Source: Candidatus Hinthialibacter antarcticus (GTDB lineage: Bacteria; Hinthialibacterota; Hinthialibacteria; Hinthialibacterales; Hinthialibacteraceae). From it: a stretch of 64,000 nucleotides of DNA. Below the pieces are notes generated by a model, which was not told the DNA's origin, made no database searches, and saw only the letters and a list, made by a program, of their open reading frames with translations. Every line of letters begins with the position of its first letter. Position 1 is the stretch's first letter. A program made the translations under genes and the position numbers. Positions 48,492-56,327 of the stretch are shown here, piece after piece. The DNA lies in contig JAVCCE010000073.1 in assembly GCA_030765645.1 (NCBI GenBank), positions 1 to 64,000 on the forward strand. Reading direction: 5' to 3'.

Positions 48492-49736
48492 TTAATACCC
48501 AACGCGCCCTGGGTCGGTCGATGCTTTGTCGGCGTGAGGGCTGAGATAGGCGCGCTGTTTGGCGTGCCATGCGACGTTGGCCAGATGCGGGCCGCACACG
48601 GCGGCGTGGCCCACTTCGACCGGCGCGTTTGGTTCTTTGCGCGACTTAATGCAATCAAGGAAATTCTCAACGTGCGGCGTCGTCGGCAGCGGGCCGGAGA
48701 ATTCCCAATCCGGTTTGCGGTACGGCGCGGGTTTTCCTTCGCCGCGTCCTGTGTCTTCAAAAAAGCGGCTGCCCCATCCGTCGAGTACCAGCGTACCGCG
48801 GTCGCCTAAGAATGTAATCGTCCAGCCGTCCATGAAGCGATTGGTGTAGCACAACGACCAAGTCGCGTTGAAGGTTCCATATTCAAAGTTGGCGGTGAAT
48901 ACGTCGGGGGTTTCGGCGCCTTCCATTTTATAGACGCGACCGAAGCAATCGGCGGCGGTGGGTGTTCCGCAATCCATAAACCACTGGACGACGTCCATCA
49001 GGTGGGTGCCCTGGTCGCAGCAGTGTCCGCCGGAGTAATCCCAAAATACGCGCCAGTTGCGGAAACGCATCACCTGGAAGGGCGCAACCGGGCCGGGGTG
49101 GCAAAACGCCTGCCAGTCGAGCTCGCCGTCAACCGGGCCGTAGCGCATCGGGCTGGAGGTGTTCCAGTTCCATTTGGCTTTGACCATGTGAATGGCGCCG
49201 CACTTACTGACCATCTCTTTCGCCTTGTGGACGGCGGGCGAACTGCGGCGTTGCATACCGACTTGGACGATACGGTCGGTGGCGCGCACCGCCTGCACCA
49301 TCTGGTGGCCTTCTTCGATGGAGTGCGACATCGGTTTTTCGCAATAGGCGTCTTTGCCAGCCGCGACGCTGTCCATCAGTTGAACGCCGTGCTGGTGTTC
49401 GGGGGTGCCGATTAACACGGCGTCGATATCTTTATTTTCAAGTAATTTTCTGTAATCGGTGTAGGCTTTTGCGCCGTCAGCGGCGAGTTCCATACCGCGT
49501 TCGCGATTGACGCTGTAGGCGTCGCAGACGGCGGTGAAGGTTGCGCCCAGGCCAATAAAATCGCGCATGACGCCGCGTCCGCGCCCGCCGGGGCCGATGA
49601 TTCCCATGACGATTTTTTCATTCGCGCCTAGAACCGAAGGCGGCGCTAGCGTGGGCAACGTGGTAGCGGCGGCGATGGCTGTTGCTCCATGAATAAATTT
49701 GCGGCGGCTGACATTGGATTGAGACGTTTGCTTCAT
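48492..49736 (-). CDS. Gfo/Idh/MocA family oxidoreductase, Tat-exported
   Basis: A 414-aa protein. A twin-arginine motif SRRKFIHGA (about 10-18) precedes a nucleotide-binding Rossmann fold starting IVMGIIGPGGRGRG. The family EKP motif (AYCEKPMSHS) places the catalytic or cofactor-proximal Lys. C-terminal sheet residues (YSGGHCCDQGTHLMDVVQW) fit the Gfo/Idh fold. Tat export with bound NAD(P) is usual for this subgroup; many act on sugars, some as glycosidases through a redox mechanism. The substrate cannot be read from sequence. It shares a bidirectional terminator with the plus-strand genes. Confidence 0.9.
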   Translation of the reverse strand: MKQTSQSNVSRRKFIHGATAIAAATTLPTLAPPSVLGANEKIVMGIIGPGGRGRGVMRDFIGLGATFTAVCDAYSVNRERGMELAADGAKAYTDYRKLLENKDIDAVLIGTPEHQHGVQLMDSVAAGKDAYCEKPMSHSIEEGHQMVQAVRATDRIVQVGMQRRSSPAVHKAKEMVSKCGAIHMVKAKWNWNTSSPMRYGPVDGELDWQAFCHPGPVAPFQVMRFRNWRVFWDYSGGHCCDQGTHLMDVVQWFMDCGTPTAADCFGRVYKMEGAETPDVFTANFEYGTFNATWSLCYTNRFMDGWTITFLGDRGTLVLDGWGSRFFEDTGRGEGKPAPYRKPDWEFSGPLPTTPHVENFLDCIKSRKEPNAPVEVGHAAVCGPHLANVAWHAKQRAYLSPHADKASTDPGRVGY

Positions 49737-49906
49737 AGTGATGACTCCCCATGTTTAGTATGAAGTTCTTCTACTTTTATACGCTAACTTAACCAGAAAA
49801 GAAACGGGGAAGAAGTGTGGTTATTTCACATAAAACAAAAATTATTGCATAAAATCGATCACTCTTCTCGTTATATATTTATAGAGAGGGAATCAAAACG
49901 AGCTGG

Positions 49907-50443
49907 ATGAATAACACAGTTGATGAATTGACCTCAATCTACTTGCAACATCGCAACGGGCTGTTTGCCTGTGCGTTTGCGGTAACGGCGCGGCAAGATT
50001 TGGCGGAAGACGCTGTGCATAACGCATTTGTGCGGCTCTATCGTAATGGCAAGACGATTGATGCGACCGCCAGTGGATTGAAGTCATACGTTTTTCGTTC
50101 GGTGCGCAATGCGGCGATTGACCTGATGCGCTCGCGCCTCAACGAAACGCCTCTCGACGGGCATTTGCTGTTTACTTTGAATAACGACCCTAGCGCTGAG
50201 GCGCAAAACGAAGAATTTCAACAGTGCGTGTCAGACGCGTTATTGCGGATGCCGCAGGCAGAACGAGAAGTGATTATACAGCGGCTCTACGCTGATTTGA
50301 CTTTTCAAGAAATTGCCGACGCCGTCGGAGCGCCGTTAGGTTCGGTGACCAGTTGGTACCGCCGCGGCATGGAACGATTGCGAGAACTTCTGAAGGTGCA
50401 CGATGAAAAATTTAGAGGACAAACTAAAGACGCTGAGGATTAA
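49907..50443 (+). CDS. ECF-type RNA polymerase sigma factor
   Basis: A 178-aa sigma-70 of the ECF class. Region 2: DLAEDAVHNAFVRLYRNGKTI and KSYVFRSVRNAAIDLMRSR. Region 4: LLRMPQAEREVIIQRLYADL followed by FQEIADAVGAPLGSVTSWYRRGMERLRELL. The start codon at 49907 has only a weak site (GAGCTGG), with AGAGGG further up. The gene overlaps the next by 41 nt, indicating translational coupling with a membrane partner. It differs clearly in sequence from the ECF factor at 9079, so two independent ECF systems are present. Confidence 0.92.
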   Translation: MNNTVDELTSIYLQHRNGLFACAFAVTARQDLAEDAVHNAFVRLYRNGKTIDATASGLKSYVFRSVRNAAIDLMRSRLNETPLDGHLLFTLNNDPSAEAQNEEFQQCVSDALLRMPQAEREVIIQRLYADLTFQEIADAVGAPLGSVTSWYRRGMERLRELLKVHDEKFRGQTKDAED

Positions 50444-50759
50444 GACTCCGTCACCGAACCTCGACCAGCGTATTTTTGCGGAACGCGATGCCGCGGGAGC
50501 AGGCATGCACTGGTTGCAAATTCCCGTTCCGCTGGGATGGGCGGCTGGGTTTGCCGTCGCTGCAGCGGGGCTGGGGTTTTGGGCCGGGGCGGGATCGAAT
50601 TCCGCAAACCGCCAAATCGATTTTCGGCAAATGCCAGTGAGAGAAATTCATTTTATTTTAGATGAAACGGACAGTCGCATGTTTGATTTCTCTCAAGCAG
50701 CCGAAAAAAACGATGATTACCATTTAAATATACGTTATAACTATCAAGGAGGATTTTAA
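50403..50759 (+). CDS. Small membrane protein, probable anti-sigma factor
   Basis: A 118-aa protein with a short charged N-terminus (about 38 residues), one transmembrane helix (about 42-64, PLGWAAGFAVAAAGLGFWAGAG) and a ~55-residue external tail. It starts within the ECF sigma gene (41-nt overlap, different frame) and its stop shares a base with the next start. Position and topology suggest an anti-sigma factor, although no zinc-finger motif is present and the cytoplasmic part is short. No homologous family recognised. Confidence 0.72.
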   Translation: MKNLEDKLKTLRIKTPSPNLDQRIFAERDAAGAGMHWLQIPVPLGWAAGFAVAAAGLGFWAGAGSNSANRQIDFRQMPVREIHFILDETDSRMFDFSQAAEKNDDYHLNIRYNYQGGF

Positions 50760-51529
50760 TGAACCATTTTTTTCATTATATTTATTCATTCCGTATGATT
50801 GTTATTGTTTTCGTAATTTCTGTTTTCCCTGTTATCGCGTTTAGCGACCAATCACTAGTACCCCCAGCGCCCGCGTCGCCTCAGATTGAGACGACGAGCG
50901 GCTCAATCATTAAATTTGATATTAATATGTATCGATTGCGGGGTGATGTGTCAGGCGACTTTTCGTTGACGGACCATGTCTGGGCGCCGACGGAAGACGC
51001 AGCGAAAAAAGCGAAGGAAATGGAAGTTACGCTTTTTACAAAAGGGCAATTTACCGTCGGAGATCATACCGCGAAAGTGACAGAACTTGAGTGGGACTTG
51101 CCGGGAGAATCTGTTGAAATGATGTCGGGGCCTGTAATGTTAGTTAAGGCGTATTCTGATCGGTTTGAAAGCGCAACGATTCGTTCAGGTTCAGACTCGC
51201 TTCCCTATTTTGAAGCGGTAAAAGGCGATCTCTATCGTCTGAAAAGAAATGACGAAGGCGTTGGGTATAATTTTGAATTTCATTATAAACTAGACGCGGA
51301 AACGAATCGAATTGTATTTAATCCGCTTACCGTTAAAACGCGAACCGTTGTTGACCGAAAACATATCCGAGGCGCTGGTTCGTTATCAGTCGGCGAACCG
51401 ATCATCGAAGAGTTGAATTTTCCACTTCGCGTTAATTTGAGGTTAGGCTGGTTCTATGGTGTTCTTCTTCCTGTGAAAGGCGAAGGCAATATTTTGATGC
51501 GATTTAAATTTTCGCAAACTGATTTGTAA
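50759..51529 (+). CDS. Secreted protein of unknown function in second ECF operon
   Basis: A 256-aa protein with an N-terminal hydrophobic segment (about residues 12-29, probably a signal peptide, cleavage near AFS). The mature part is beta-rich, with TTSGSIIKFDINMYRLRGD and VTLFTKGQFTVGDHTAKVTE resembling the layered beta-strands of LptA/LptC-like proteins, but the similarity is weak and I do not assign a family. ATG shares its A with the stop of the membrane gene (TAATG), so sigma, membrane protein and this protein form one operon. As in the first ECF module a secreted protein accompanies the pair, although here it comes last. Confidence 0.72.
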   Translation: MNHFFHYIYSFRMIVIVFVISVFPVIAFSDQSLVPPAPASPQIETTSGSIIKFDINMYRLRGDVSGDFSLTDHVWAPTEDAAKKAKEMEVTLFTKGQFTVGDHTAKVTELEWDLPGESVEMMSGPVMLVKAYSDRFESATIRSGSDSLPYFEAVKGDLYRLKRNDEGVGYNFEFHYKLDAETNRIVFNPLTVKTRTVVDRKHIRGAGSLSVGEPIIEELNFPLRVNLRLGWFYGVLLPVKGEGNILMRFKFSQTDL

Positions 51530-51780
51530 TGCAATAGCAGCCTGACGGATCTACTGAGTCGCGTTGCATGGTGGGCTAAATTAAAAGGGGAGGGCGAGGC
51601 TCCCGCCGAGCCGCGAATAATTGATACGCTATCTTAATTACCTGGCTCACCAGGAGCCAGCCTGCGGCAGGCAGAGTTCGTGAAACTAAATGCGAGATTA
51701 CTTCGGTCGTATACGCTCCCTCGTAATGACACGAACGTCTATTTAACCGGGCGCAGCACGCTGCGCCCCTACTATTCTGA
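51530..51780. repeat. Repeat island downstream of the second ECF operon
   Basis: Bases 51587-51676 are the GC-rich inverted repeat in reversed orientation (GAGGGCGAGGCTCCCGCC left, GGCTCACCAGGAGCC right; right end diverged). Bases about 51689-51732 (GAGATTACTTCGG...TCGTAATGAC) are the reverse of an element at 54661-54690. Bases 51749-51772 are the 24-nt palindrome in reverse. No gene. Confidence 0.75.
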
Positions 51781-53289
51781 TCAATCAAACTCAACCCCAT
51801 ACAACCCTGCGAATTTTTTGTTGAGATAACGGATGAACGGCTCGGACGACAGATCGTCTCCAGTGATATGTTTGATGAGTTGGGGCGCGGTCATGCGGCG
51901 GCCCACCCGGTGGACGTTCTCGCGCAGCCACGTCAGTAAGGGCGCAAACTCGCCTTGTTCGACATGGCTCCATAAATCAGGAATATCTTTTTCAATCGTC
52001 TCAAACATCTGCGAGGCGTATAGGTTGCCCAACGCATAGGTCGGGAAATACCCCATCGAGCCGTGCGACCAGTGGATATCTTGCAGGCAGCCCATCGCGT
52101 CGTCGGTCACGTCGAGGCCGAGGTAATCTTTGATTTTGGCGTTCCATGCGTCGGGGATATCTTTGACCGCCAGGCGGCCTTCGATTAGGTCGAGTTCCAA
52201 CTCAAAGCGAAGCACGACATGCAAGTTGTAGGTGCATTCATCGGCTTCGACGCGAATGAACGTCGGTTGTACCTGATTGATGGCGGCGCACATTTGTTCG
52301 GCGCAAATTCCCTTGAGTTCATTGGGGAACGCTCTCTGCATCAGCGGCGCGTAGCGTTTCCAGAAGGGCAGGCTGCGCCCGATGAGGTTTTCCCACATGC
52401 GCGATTGCGACTCGTGGATGCCCAGCGAGATGGCTTCGGCGAGGGTGGTGCGTTCGTCTTCGTCGCGAAAGCCTTGCTCATAAAGCGCGTGTCCGGCTTC
52501 GTGGATGGCGCCGGTCAGGCAGGAGAACGGCTCCTCATCACTGACGCGGGTGGTGATGCGCACATCGCGCTGGCCGAAGTCGGTGGTGAAGGGATGCACC
52601 GATTTATCCATGCGGCCTGCGTCGAGGTCGTAGCCCAGATCGCGGATGACTTGCATGGAGACGTCCCACTGTTTGTCGGCGTCCCATGTTTGATCGAGCC
52701 ATTTAACGTCAGGCTGACTGGGCGCGTTGGCGATGCGTTCAACGATGGCGCTCTGTCGTTGGGCAAGATCGGCGAAGATGGGTTTGAGCGCTTCGGCGGT
52801 CATTCCACGTTCATAATCTTCGAGTAGCGCGTTATAGGGAGAGCCTTCGTAGCCCATCAGGTCAGCGCGTTGTTTTAATTTATCGACGACTTTTTCGAGC
52901 AGCGGCTGGAACGTCGGGAAGTTGGAATCCTTGCGCGCTTTGACCCAGGCTTCGTAGGCTTGGCTTTGCAGCAAACTGAATTCGCGCACGAACGATTCGG
53001 GCAGTTTTTTTTCGCGTTTGTAATCGTGCAGGGTTTCCGAAACTAACGTAGCGTCGTCGCCTTCGAGGCCCGCCTGGTCGAGGTCTTCGAGCAGTGCGCC
53101 TAGTTCGTCGTCGGTCGCCATGCGGTGCGCGATGGATGATAGCGTCGAGAGTTGTTGTCCGCGTCCGGCGGCGGCTTTGGGCGGCATAAAGACTTCCTGG
53201 TCCCAATGCAGCACGGAGAGACTGGCGCTGATGTCTTTGATTTCGCCGATGCGGCGGCGCAGATCGTTCAATTTATTTTGATTGCTCAT
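51781..53289 (-). CDS. M32 family metallocarboxypeptidase (carboxypeptidase Taq)
   Basis: A 502-aa zinc carboxypeptidase that removes C-terminal residues from peptides. Zinc site HEAGH at 263-267 (AIHEAGHALYEQGF), with the catalytic Glu in the same motif; the family motifs TTDFGQRDVRITTR, IHESQSRMWEN, GYFPTYALGNLYASQ and LTWLRENVH are intact. No signal peptide, so cytoplasmic. The start at 53289 has AGGAG seven bases upstream; the longest frame (to 53331) adds 14 residues without support. It is flanked by repeat islands on the downstream side and a divergent Gfo/Idh gene upstream. Confidence 0.95.
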   Translation of the reverse strand: MSNQNKLNDLRRRIGEIKDISASLSVLHWDQEVFMPPKAAAGRGQQLSTLSSIAHRMATDDELGALLEDLDQAGLEGDDATLVSETLHDYKREKKLPESFVREFSLLQSQAYEAWVKARKDSNFPTFQPLLEKVVDKLKQRADLMGYEGSPYNALLEDYERGMTAEALKPIFADLAQRQSAIVERIANAPSQPDVKWLDQTWDADKQWDVSMQVIRDLGYDLDAGRMDKSVHPFTTDFGQRDVRITTRVSDEEPFSCLTGAIHEAGHALYEQGFRDEDERTTLAEAISLGIHESQSRMWENLIGRSLPFWKRYAPLMQRAFPNELKGICAEQMCAAINQVQPTFIRVEADECTYNLHVVLRFELELDLIEGRLAVKDIPDAWNAKIKDYLGLDVTDDAMGCLQDIHWSHGSMGYFPTYALGNLYASQMFETIEKDIPDLWSHVEQGEFAPLLTWLRENVHRVGRRMTAPQLIKHITGDDLSSEPFIRYLNKKFAGLYGVEFD

Positions 53290-53398
53290 TTGATACTCCT
53301 GATTTAGCACTCGATTTTTTCGCGAATTCATGTTGCAATATTTGAATAATCAAGAATACGCGAATCATTGATAAAATGAAACCAAAGGGAGTTGCCTG

Positions 53399-54559
53399 AT
53401 GAATAACCTTACACCCAACCGCAGAGCATTTGTGAAACAGACTTCTGTCGCCGCCATGACGGCGTTATCGGCGTCGCGGGTGATCTCCGCCAATGAAAAA
53501 GTTCGAATCGCACACGTCGGCCTGGGCGGTCGGGGTACGACATTACTCAAAAACACGCTGCGTATTCCTGACTTTGAAATCGTCGCGCTGTGCGACTTGC
53601 GTGAAGATCGCTTGAAACGCGCAATGGGCGTTTGCGCCGAAGAAGGACGCAGCCCCAAGACTCACACCGACCTCGCAACCATGGTGGAGAAGGAGCAACT
53701 CGACGGCGTCATTGTTGCGACCGAAGTGGGCAACCACGCCAAAGTGGTGATCCCCATTTTGGAAGCCGGGCTGCATTGCTTCAGCGAAAAGCCGATGGAT
53801 TCAACCGTCGAAAAAGTCGACGCCATCGTCAAGGCGGCGCGTAAGGCGAAAGGCATTTATCAGGTCGGGTTCCAACGCCGATATAACCCGACTTTTCACC
53901 AGGGAATCGAACTTGCGCAGGGCGGGCAGTACGGCCCCATCATGTTTTTGCAGGGGCATTGGTATTTCTCCGGCGGCATGGGCAACGGCGGCTGGGTGCG
54001 CAATGTGGATATGTCGGGCGGCAAGTTGGTCGAACAGGCGTGTCATCACATGGATGTATTCACCTGGGTGATGAATGACCATCCGGTGCAATGCCAGGCG
54101 ATGGGGCGCATCACCTTCGACCACAATCGTGATGTTGAACATTTGGCTGAAGACCATTCCAGCCTGAATTTTTATTTCAAGAACGGCGTGATTTTGTCGT
54201 ACTCGCATTTCGCGCTGCTTCCGCCGCAGTTCAATAATGAAAAACTGTGGGTGATGAAAAAAGACGGCCTGTTGAGCCTGAATGAAGGCATCGCGTTCGA
54301 GCGCACCGACCCCAAGACCGGCGACCCGAAACAATACGCGGAGGAGACGGATTTCTATAAAGGCACATTCGACCAGTTTGAGGCGTTTGCGCGGCATATC
54401 CGCAACGGCGAGAAGCCGCTCAGTAATGTGGAGACCGCCCGCATCTCGACCCTGACCGCGCTGATGGGACACCAGGCGATGTACAACCGCGCCAAGCAGC
54501 AATACGAACCCGGCATGATCGGGTGGGACGACATCGGCACCACCACCGACCCGGCGTAA
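53399..54559 (+). CDS. Gfo/Idh/MocA family oxidoreductase, exported
   Basis: A 386-aa protein. The leader NNLTPNRRAFVKQTSVAAM resembles a Tat signal. The Rossmann fold opens with VRIAHVGLGGRG. EKP motif in HCFSEKPMDS; the C-terminal sheet includes GGKLVEQACHHMDVFTW. It is related to, but clearly distinct from, the protein at 48492-49736. AAAGGGAG precedes ATG 53399. It stands alone, divergent from the M32 peptidase and followed by repeats. Substrate unknown. Confidence 0.9.
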   Translation: MNNLTPNRRAFVKQTSVAAMTALSASRVISANEKVRIAHVGLGGRGTTLLKNTLRIPDFEIVALCDLREDRLKRAMGVCAEEGRSPKTHTDLATMVEKEQLDGVIVATEVGNHAKVVIPILEAGLHCFSEKPMDSTVEKVDAIVKAARKAKGIYQVGFQRRYNPTFHQGIELAQGGQYGPIMFLQGHWYFSGGMGNGGWVRNVDMSGGKLVEQACHHMDVFTWVMNDHPVQCQAMGRITFDHNRDVEHLAEDHSSLNFYFKNGVILSYSHFALLPPQFNNEKLWVMKKDGLLSLNEGIAFERTDPKTGDPKQYAEETDFYKGTFDQFEAFARHIRNGEKPLSNVETARISTLTALMGHQAMYNRAKQQYEPGMIGWDDIGTTTDPA

Positions 54560-55029
54560 TCTTGTATTTTCGGGAGGGCGAACCTCCTGGTGAGCCGGAT
54601 AAAACTAAAAGCAATTCTTGTTTTCGCGGCTCGGCGGGAGCCTCGCCCTCCCACGGATACGCGTCATTGAGAGCAAAGCGAAGCAATCTGCCTGCGATAG
54701 GCCGTGCAGTAATCTTGACCCATCGAAACCGAGAGCGCTTCGCTTGGCTAGTAGTGACACTATCCGCCTTGCCCTTGGCGATATGCGATAGAAAAAATAT
54801 TCGTAGACTTAATGGCGTCATTTGTATTCCTCTGCTATAGGAACTGCGGCTGGCTTCAAGGCCTCATACAAATCCCATGTCCATATTTTTACGTGTATAG
54901 CAGTTAGTGCACAAATAAAAATGAAAAAATAATCCAACTTTTCGTCTCCCACAGACACTTTATAAGTAGACGCAACAAGAACGGGCAACATAAGCACTAT
55001 GTTAAATGTTCTATTTGGGAGTCGGGACT
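54560..55029. other. Repeat island and leader of the sigma factor gene
   Basis: Bases 54572-54652 are the best copy of the GC-rich inverted repeat pair. Bases 54661-54690 (GTCATTGAGAGCAAAGCGAAG...) match a repeat also at 51689-51732 in reverse. The remaining ~200 nt are AT-rich and form the leader of the sigma factor gene; TATAAG near 54962 is a weak -10 candidate. No gene. Confidence 0.6.
54572..54652. repeat. GC-rich imperfect inverted repeat, best copy
   Basis: Left arm starts GGGAGGGCGAACCTCC (54572-54596). Right arm ends GGGAGCCTCGCCCTCCC (54628-54652). The arms pair with interruptions. The same unit occurs at 5293-5371 and, in reverse and diverged, at 51587-51676. Confidence 0.85.
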
Positions 55030-55851
55030 ATGTATGAGAGCGCAGAAATTAAACAATATCTTCGCAATATCAAACACAATCCGCTAACCGCCAAAGATGA
55101 AGCGCGGCTGCTGAAGAAATCCCAAAAGGGCGATTACGACTCCCGCGACGCTTTAGTCGAAGCGAATCAACGCTTTGTGATTAGGATGGCGTTTAATTTC
55201 CGCAACCAGGGCTTGCCGTTTATCGACCTGTTGCAAGAAGGCAATCTGGGCCTGATGGAAGCCATCGACCGCTATGATTTTAGCAAAAACTGCCGCCTGA
55301 TCTCCTATGCGGCCTGGTGGATTCGCCTCTACATGCAACGCGCTATCGAACAAAAGTCGCGTACGGTTACGATTCCCATCAATAAAATCAGCTCACTCAA
55401 GAAAATTCGTAACTTTGAATACGGATACGTGAAAATGAACGGCAAAAAACCGTCATACGAAGAAATCGGCTTGGCGATCGATATGGACCCGGAAAAAGTC
55501 AGCAAGATATACAACATGGGTACCTCGACGCTGTCGTTCCATGTTGAAGATGAAGACGGCCAGACCATCGAGGACCGCCTGCAGATCGACGAGCGCGACA
55601 GCGTCCATCGCAACGTCTGGCTCGACGAACTCAGCCATCGCGTACAGGGGGCGTTGAGTCTGCTCTCACCGCGCGAAAAGGACGTGTTGTCGTGCCGTTT
55701 TGGGCTGGAAGCAGACGATGATCCAACCAGTTTGCGCCAAGCAGGCAAACGCCTAGGACTGTCCGCTGAGGGCGTACGCCAGATACAAGCGCAGGCGATC
55801 AAGAAATTACGCGATCCCGAATTCGGCGCGGGCTTACAGGTATTTGCGTAG
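55030..55851 (+). CDS. Sigma-70 family sigma factor, primary-like (SigA/RpoD group)
   Basis: A 273-aa sigma factor with regions 1.2, 2, 3 and 4 but no region 1.1. Region 1.2 starts EIKQYLRNIKHNPLTAKDEARLL. Region 2 has LPFIDLLQEGNLGLMEAIDRYDF and the -10-recognising LISYAAWWIRLYMQRAI. Region 4 has LSPREKDVLSCRFGL and a helix-turn-helix (SLRQAGKRLGLSAEGVRQIQAQAIKKLRD). At this length it is more like a group-2/alternative factor than RpoD. ATG 55030 (GGGAGTCGGGA upstream) is preferred over 55006. It is followed by a strong terminator. Confidence 0.9.
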   Translation: MYESAEIKQYLRNIKHNPLTAKDEARLLKKSQKGDYDSRDALVEANQRFVIRMAFNFRNQGLPFIDLLQEGNLGLMEAIDRYDFSKNCRLISYAAWWIRLYMQRAIEQKSRTVTIPINKISSLKKIRNFEYGYVKMNGKKPSYEEIGLAIDMDPEKVSKIYNMGTSTLSFHVEDEDGQTIEDRLQIDERDSVHRNVWLDELSHRVQGALSLLSPREKDVLSCRFGLEADDDPTSLRQAGKRLGLSAEGVRQIQAQAIKKLRDPEFGAGLQVFA

Positions 55852-55933
55852 GTTGATGGATTAAAGAACAAAGAACAGAAATAAATTCAAACACGAAAAT
55901 CTTGTGGATCCCCATCCACACCTCCCCATAGAT

Positions 55934-55967
55934 GCGCTGACCCTCCCCAGGGTTGGCGCTTTTTTTT
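55934..55967 (+). terminator. Rho-independent terminator of the sigma factor gene
   Basis: GCGCTGACCCT (55934-55944) pairs with AGGGTTGGCGC (55949-55959), with two G-T pairs and a CCCC loop, followed by eight Ts. Confidence 0.9.
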
Positions 55968-56237
55968 GGCGGCCTTGCCGCCTGCCTGCCGCCGACAGGT
56001 TCCGGCGCCCAAAGCCTGTATGATTACCCTGTCAGCCAACGGAGAGCGTTGGATTGGCTCTAGTAGTTCTGTTAAATTACATCTACAAGATGTAGTGGTA
56101 AAAATATCTAGCCTGTGGATGACTTTTTGAGGATGCCATGCGTAAGTGTAAGAGATTCAAAGTTTAAATCCGGTGTAACTAGGCACTATATCTTGTGGAT
56201 GAGGTGTGGATGAACCACTTTATACAGTTTTTCTTTG

Positions 56238-56266
56238 TTGACATGGTTCTAACCTGAGTTTATAGT
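56238..56266 (+). promoter_or_regulatory. Sigma-70 promoter of smc
   Basis: TTGACA (56238-56243), 17-nt spacer, TATAGT (56261-56266). The -35 is perfect and the -10 five of six. A start near 56273 gives a leader of about 55 nt to the smc ATG. Confidence 0.8.
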
Positions 56267-56327
56267 GATCCATGCTGTATGGGAAACGTTTATTCTATTG
56301 CCTGTTGAAATGAAGTGAGGAACGTAA

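Larger units (their letters stand above)
55852..56327 (+). other. Intergenic region: terminator, hairpins, DnaA-box-like sites, smc promoter
   Basis: No gene. It contains the sigma terminator (55934-55967), a stretch of short hairpins at about 55968-56100 (for example CCAACG/CGTTGG and a 7-bp TACATCT/AGATGTA at 56078-56094), five sites related to TGTGGATGA, and a strong promoter before smc (56238-56266). The mix could reflect a replication-related or highly regulated region, or a small RNA (inference). Confidence 0.55.

Noticed and set aside
54420-54840. Open frames over the repeat island containing 'GEPPGEP' peptides
   Set aside because: They arise from the GC-rich inverted repeat in different frames; no ribosome sites.
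55968-56100. A defined small RNA (such as tmRNA or 6S) before smc
   Set aside because: Several short hairpins are present but no diagnostic motif of a known RNA class is visible, so it is only mentioned as a possibility.
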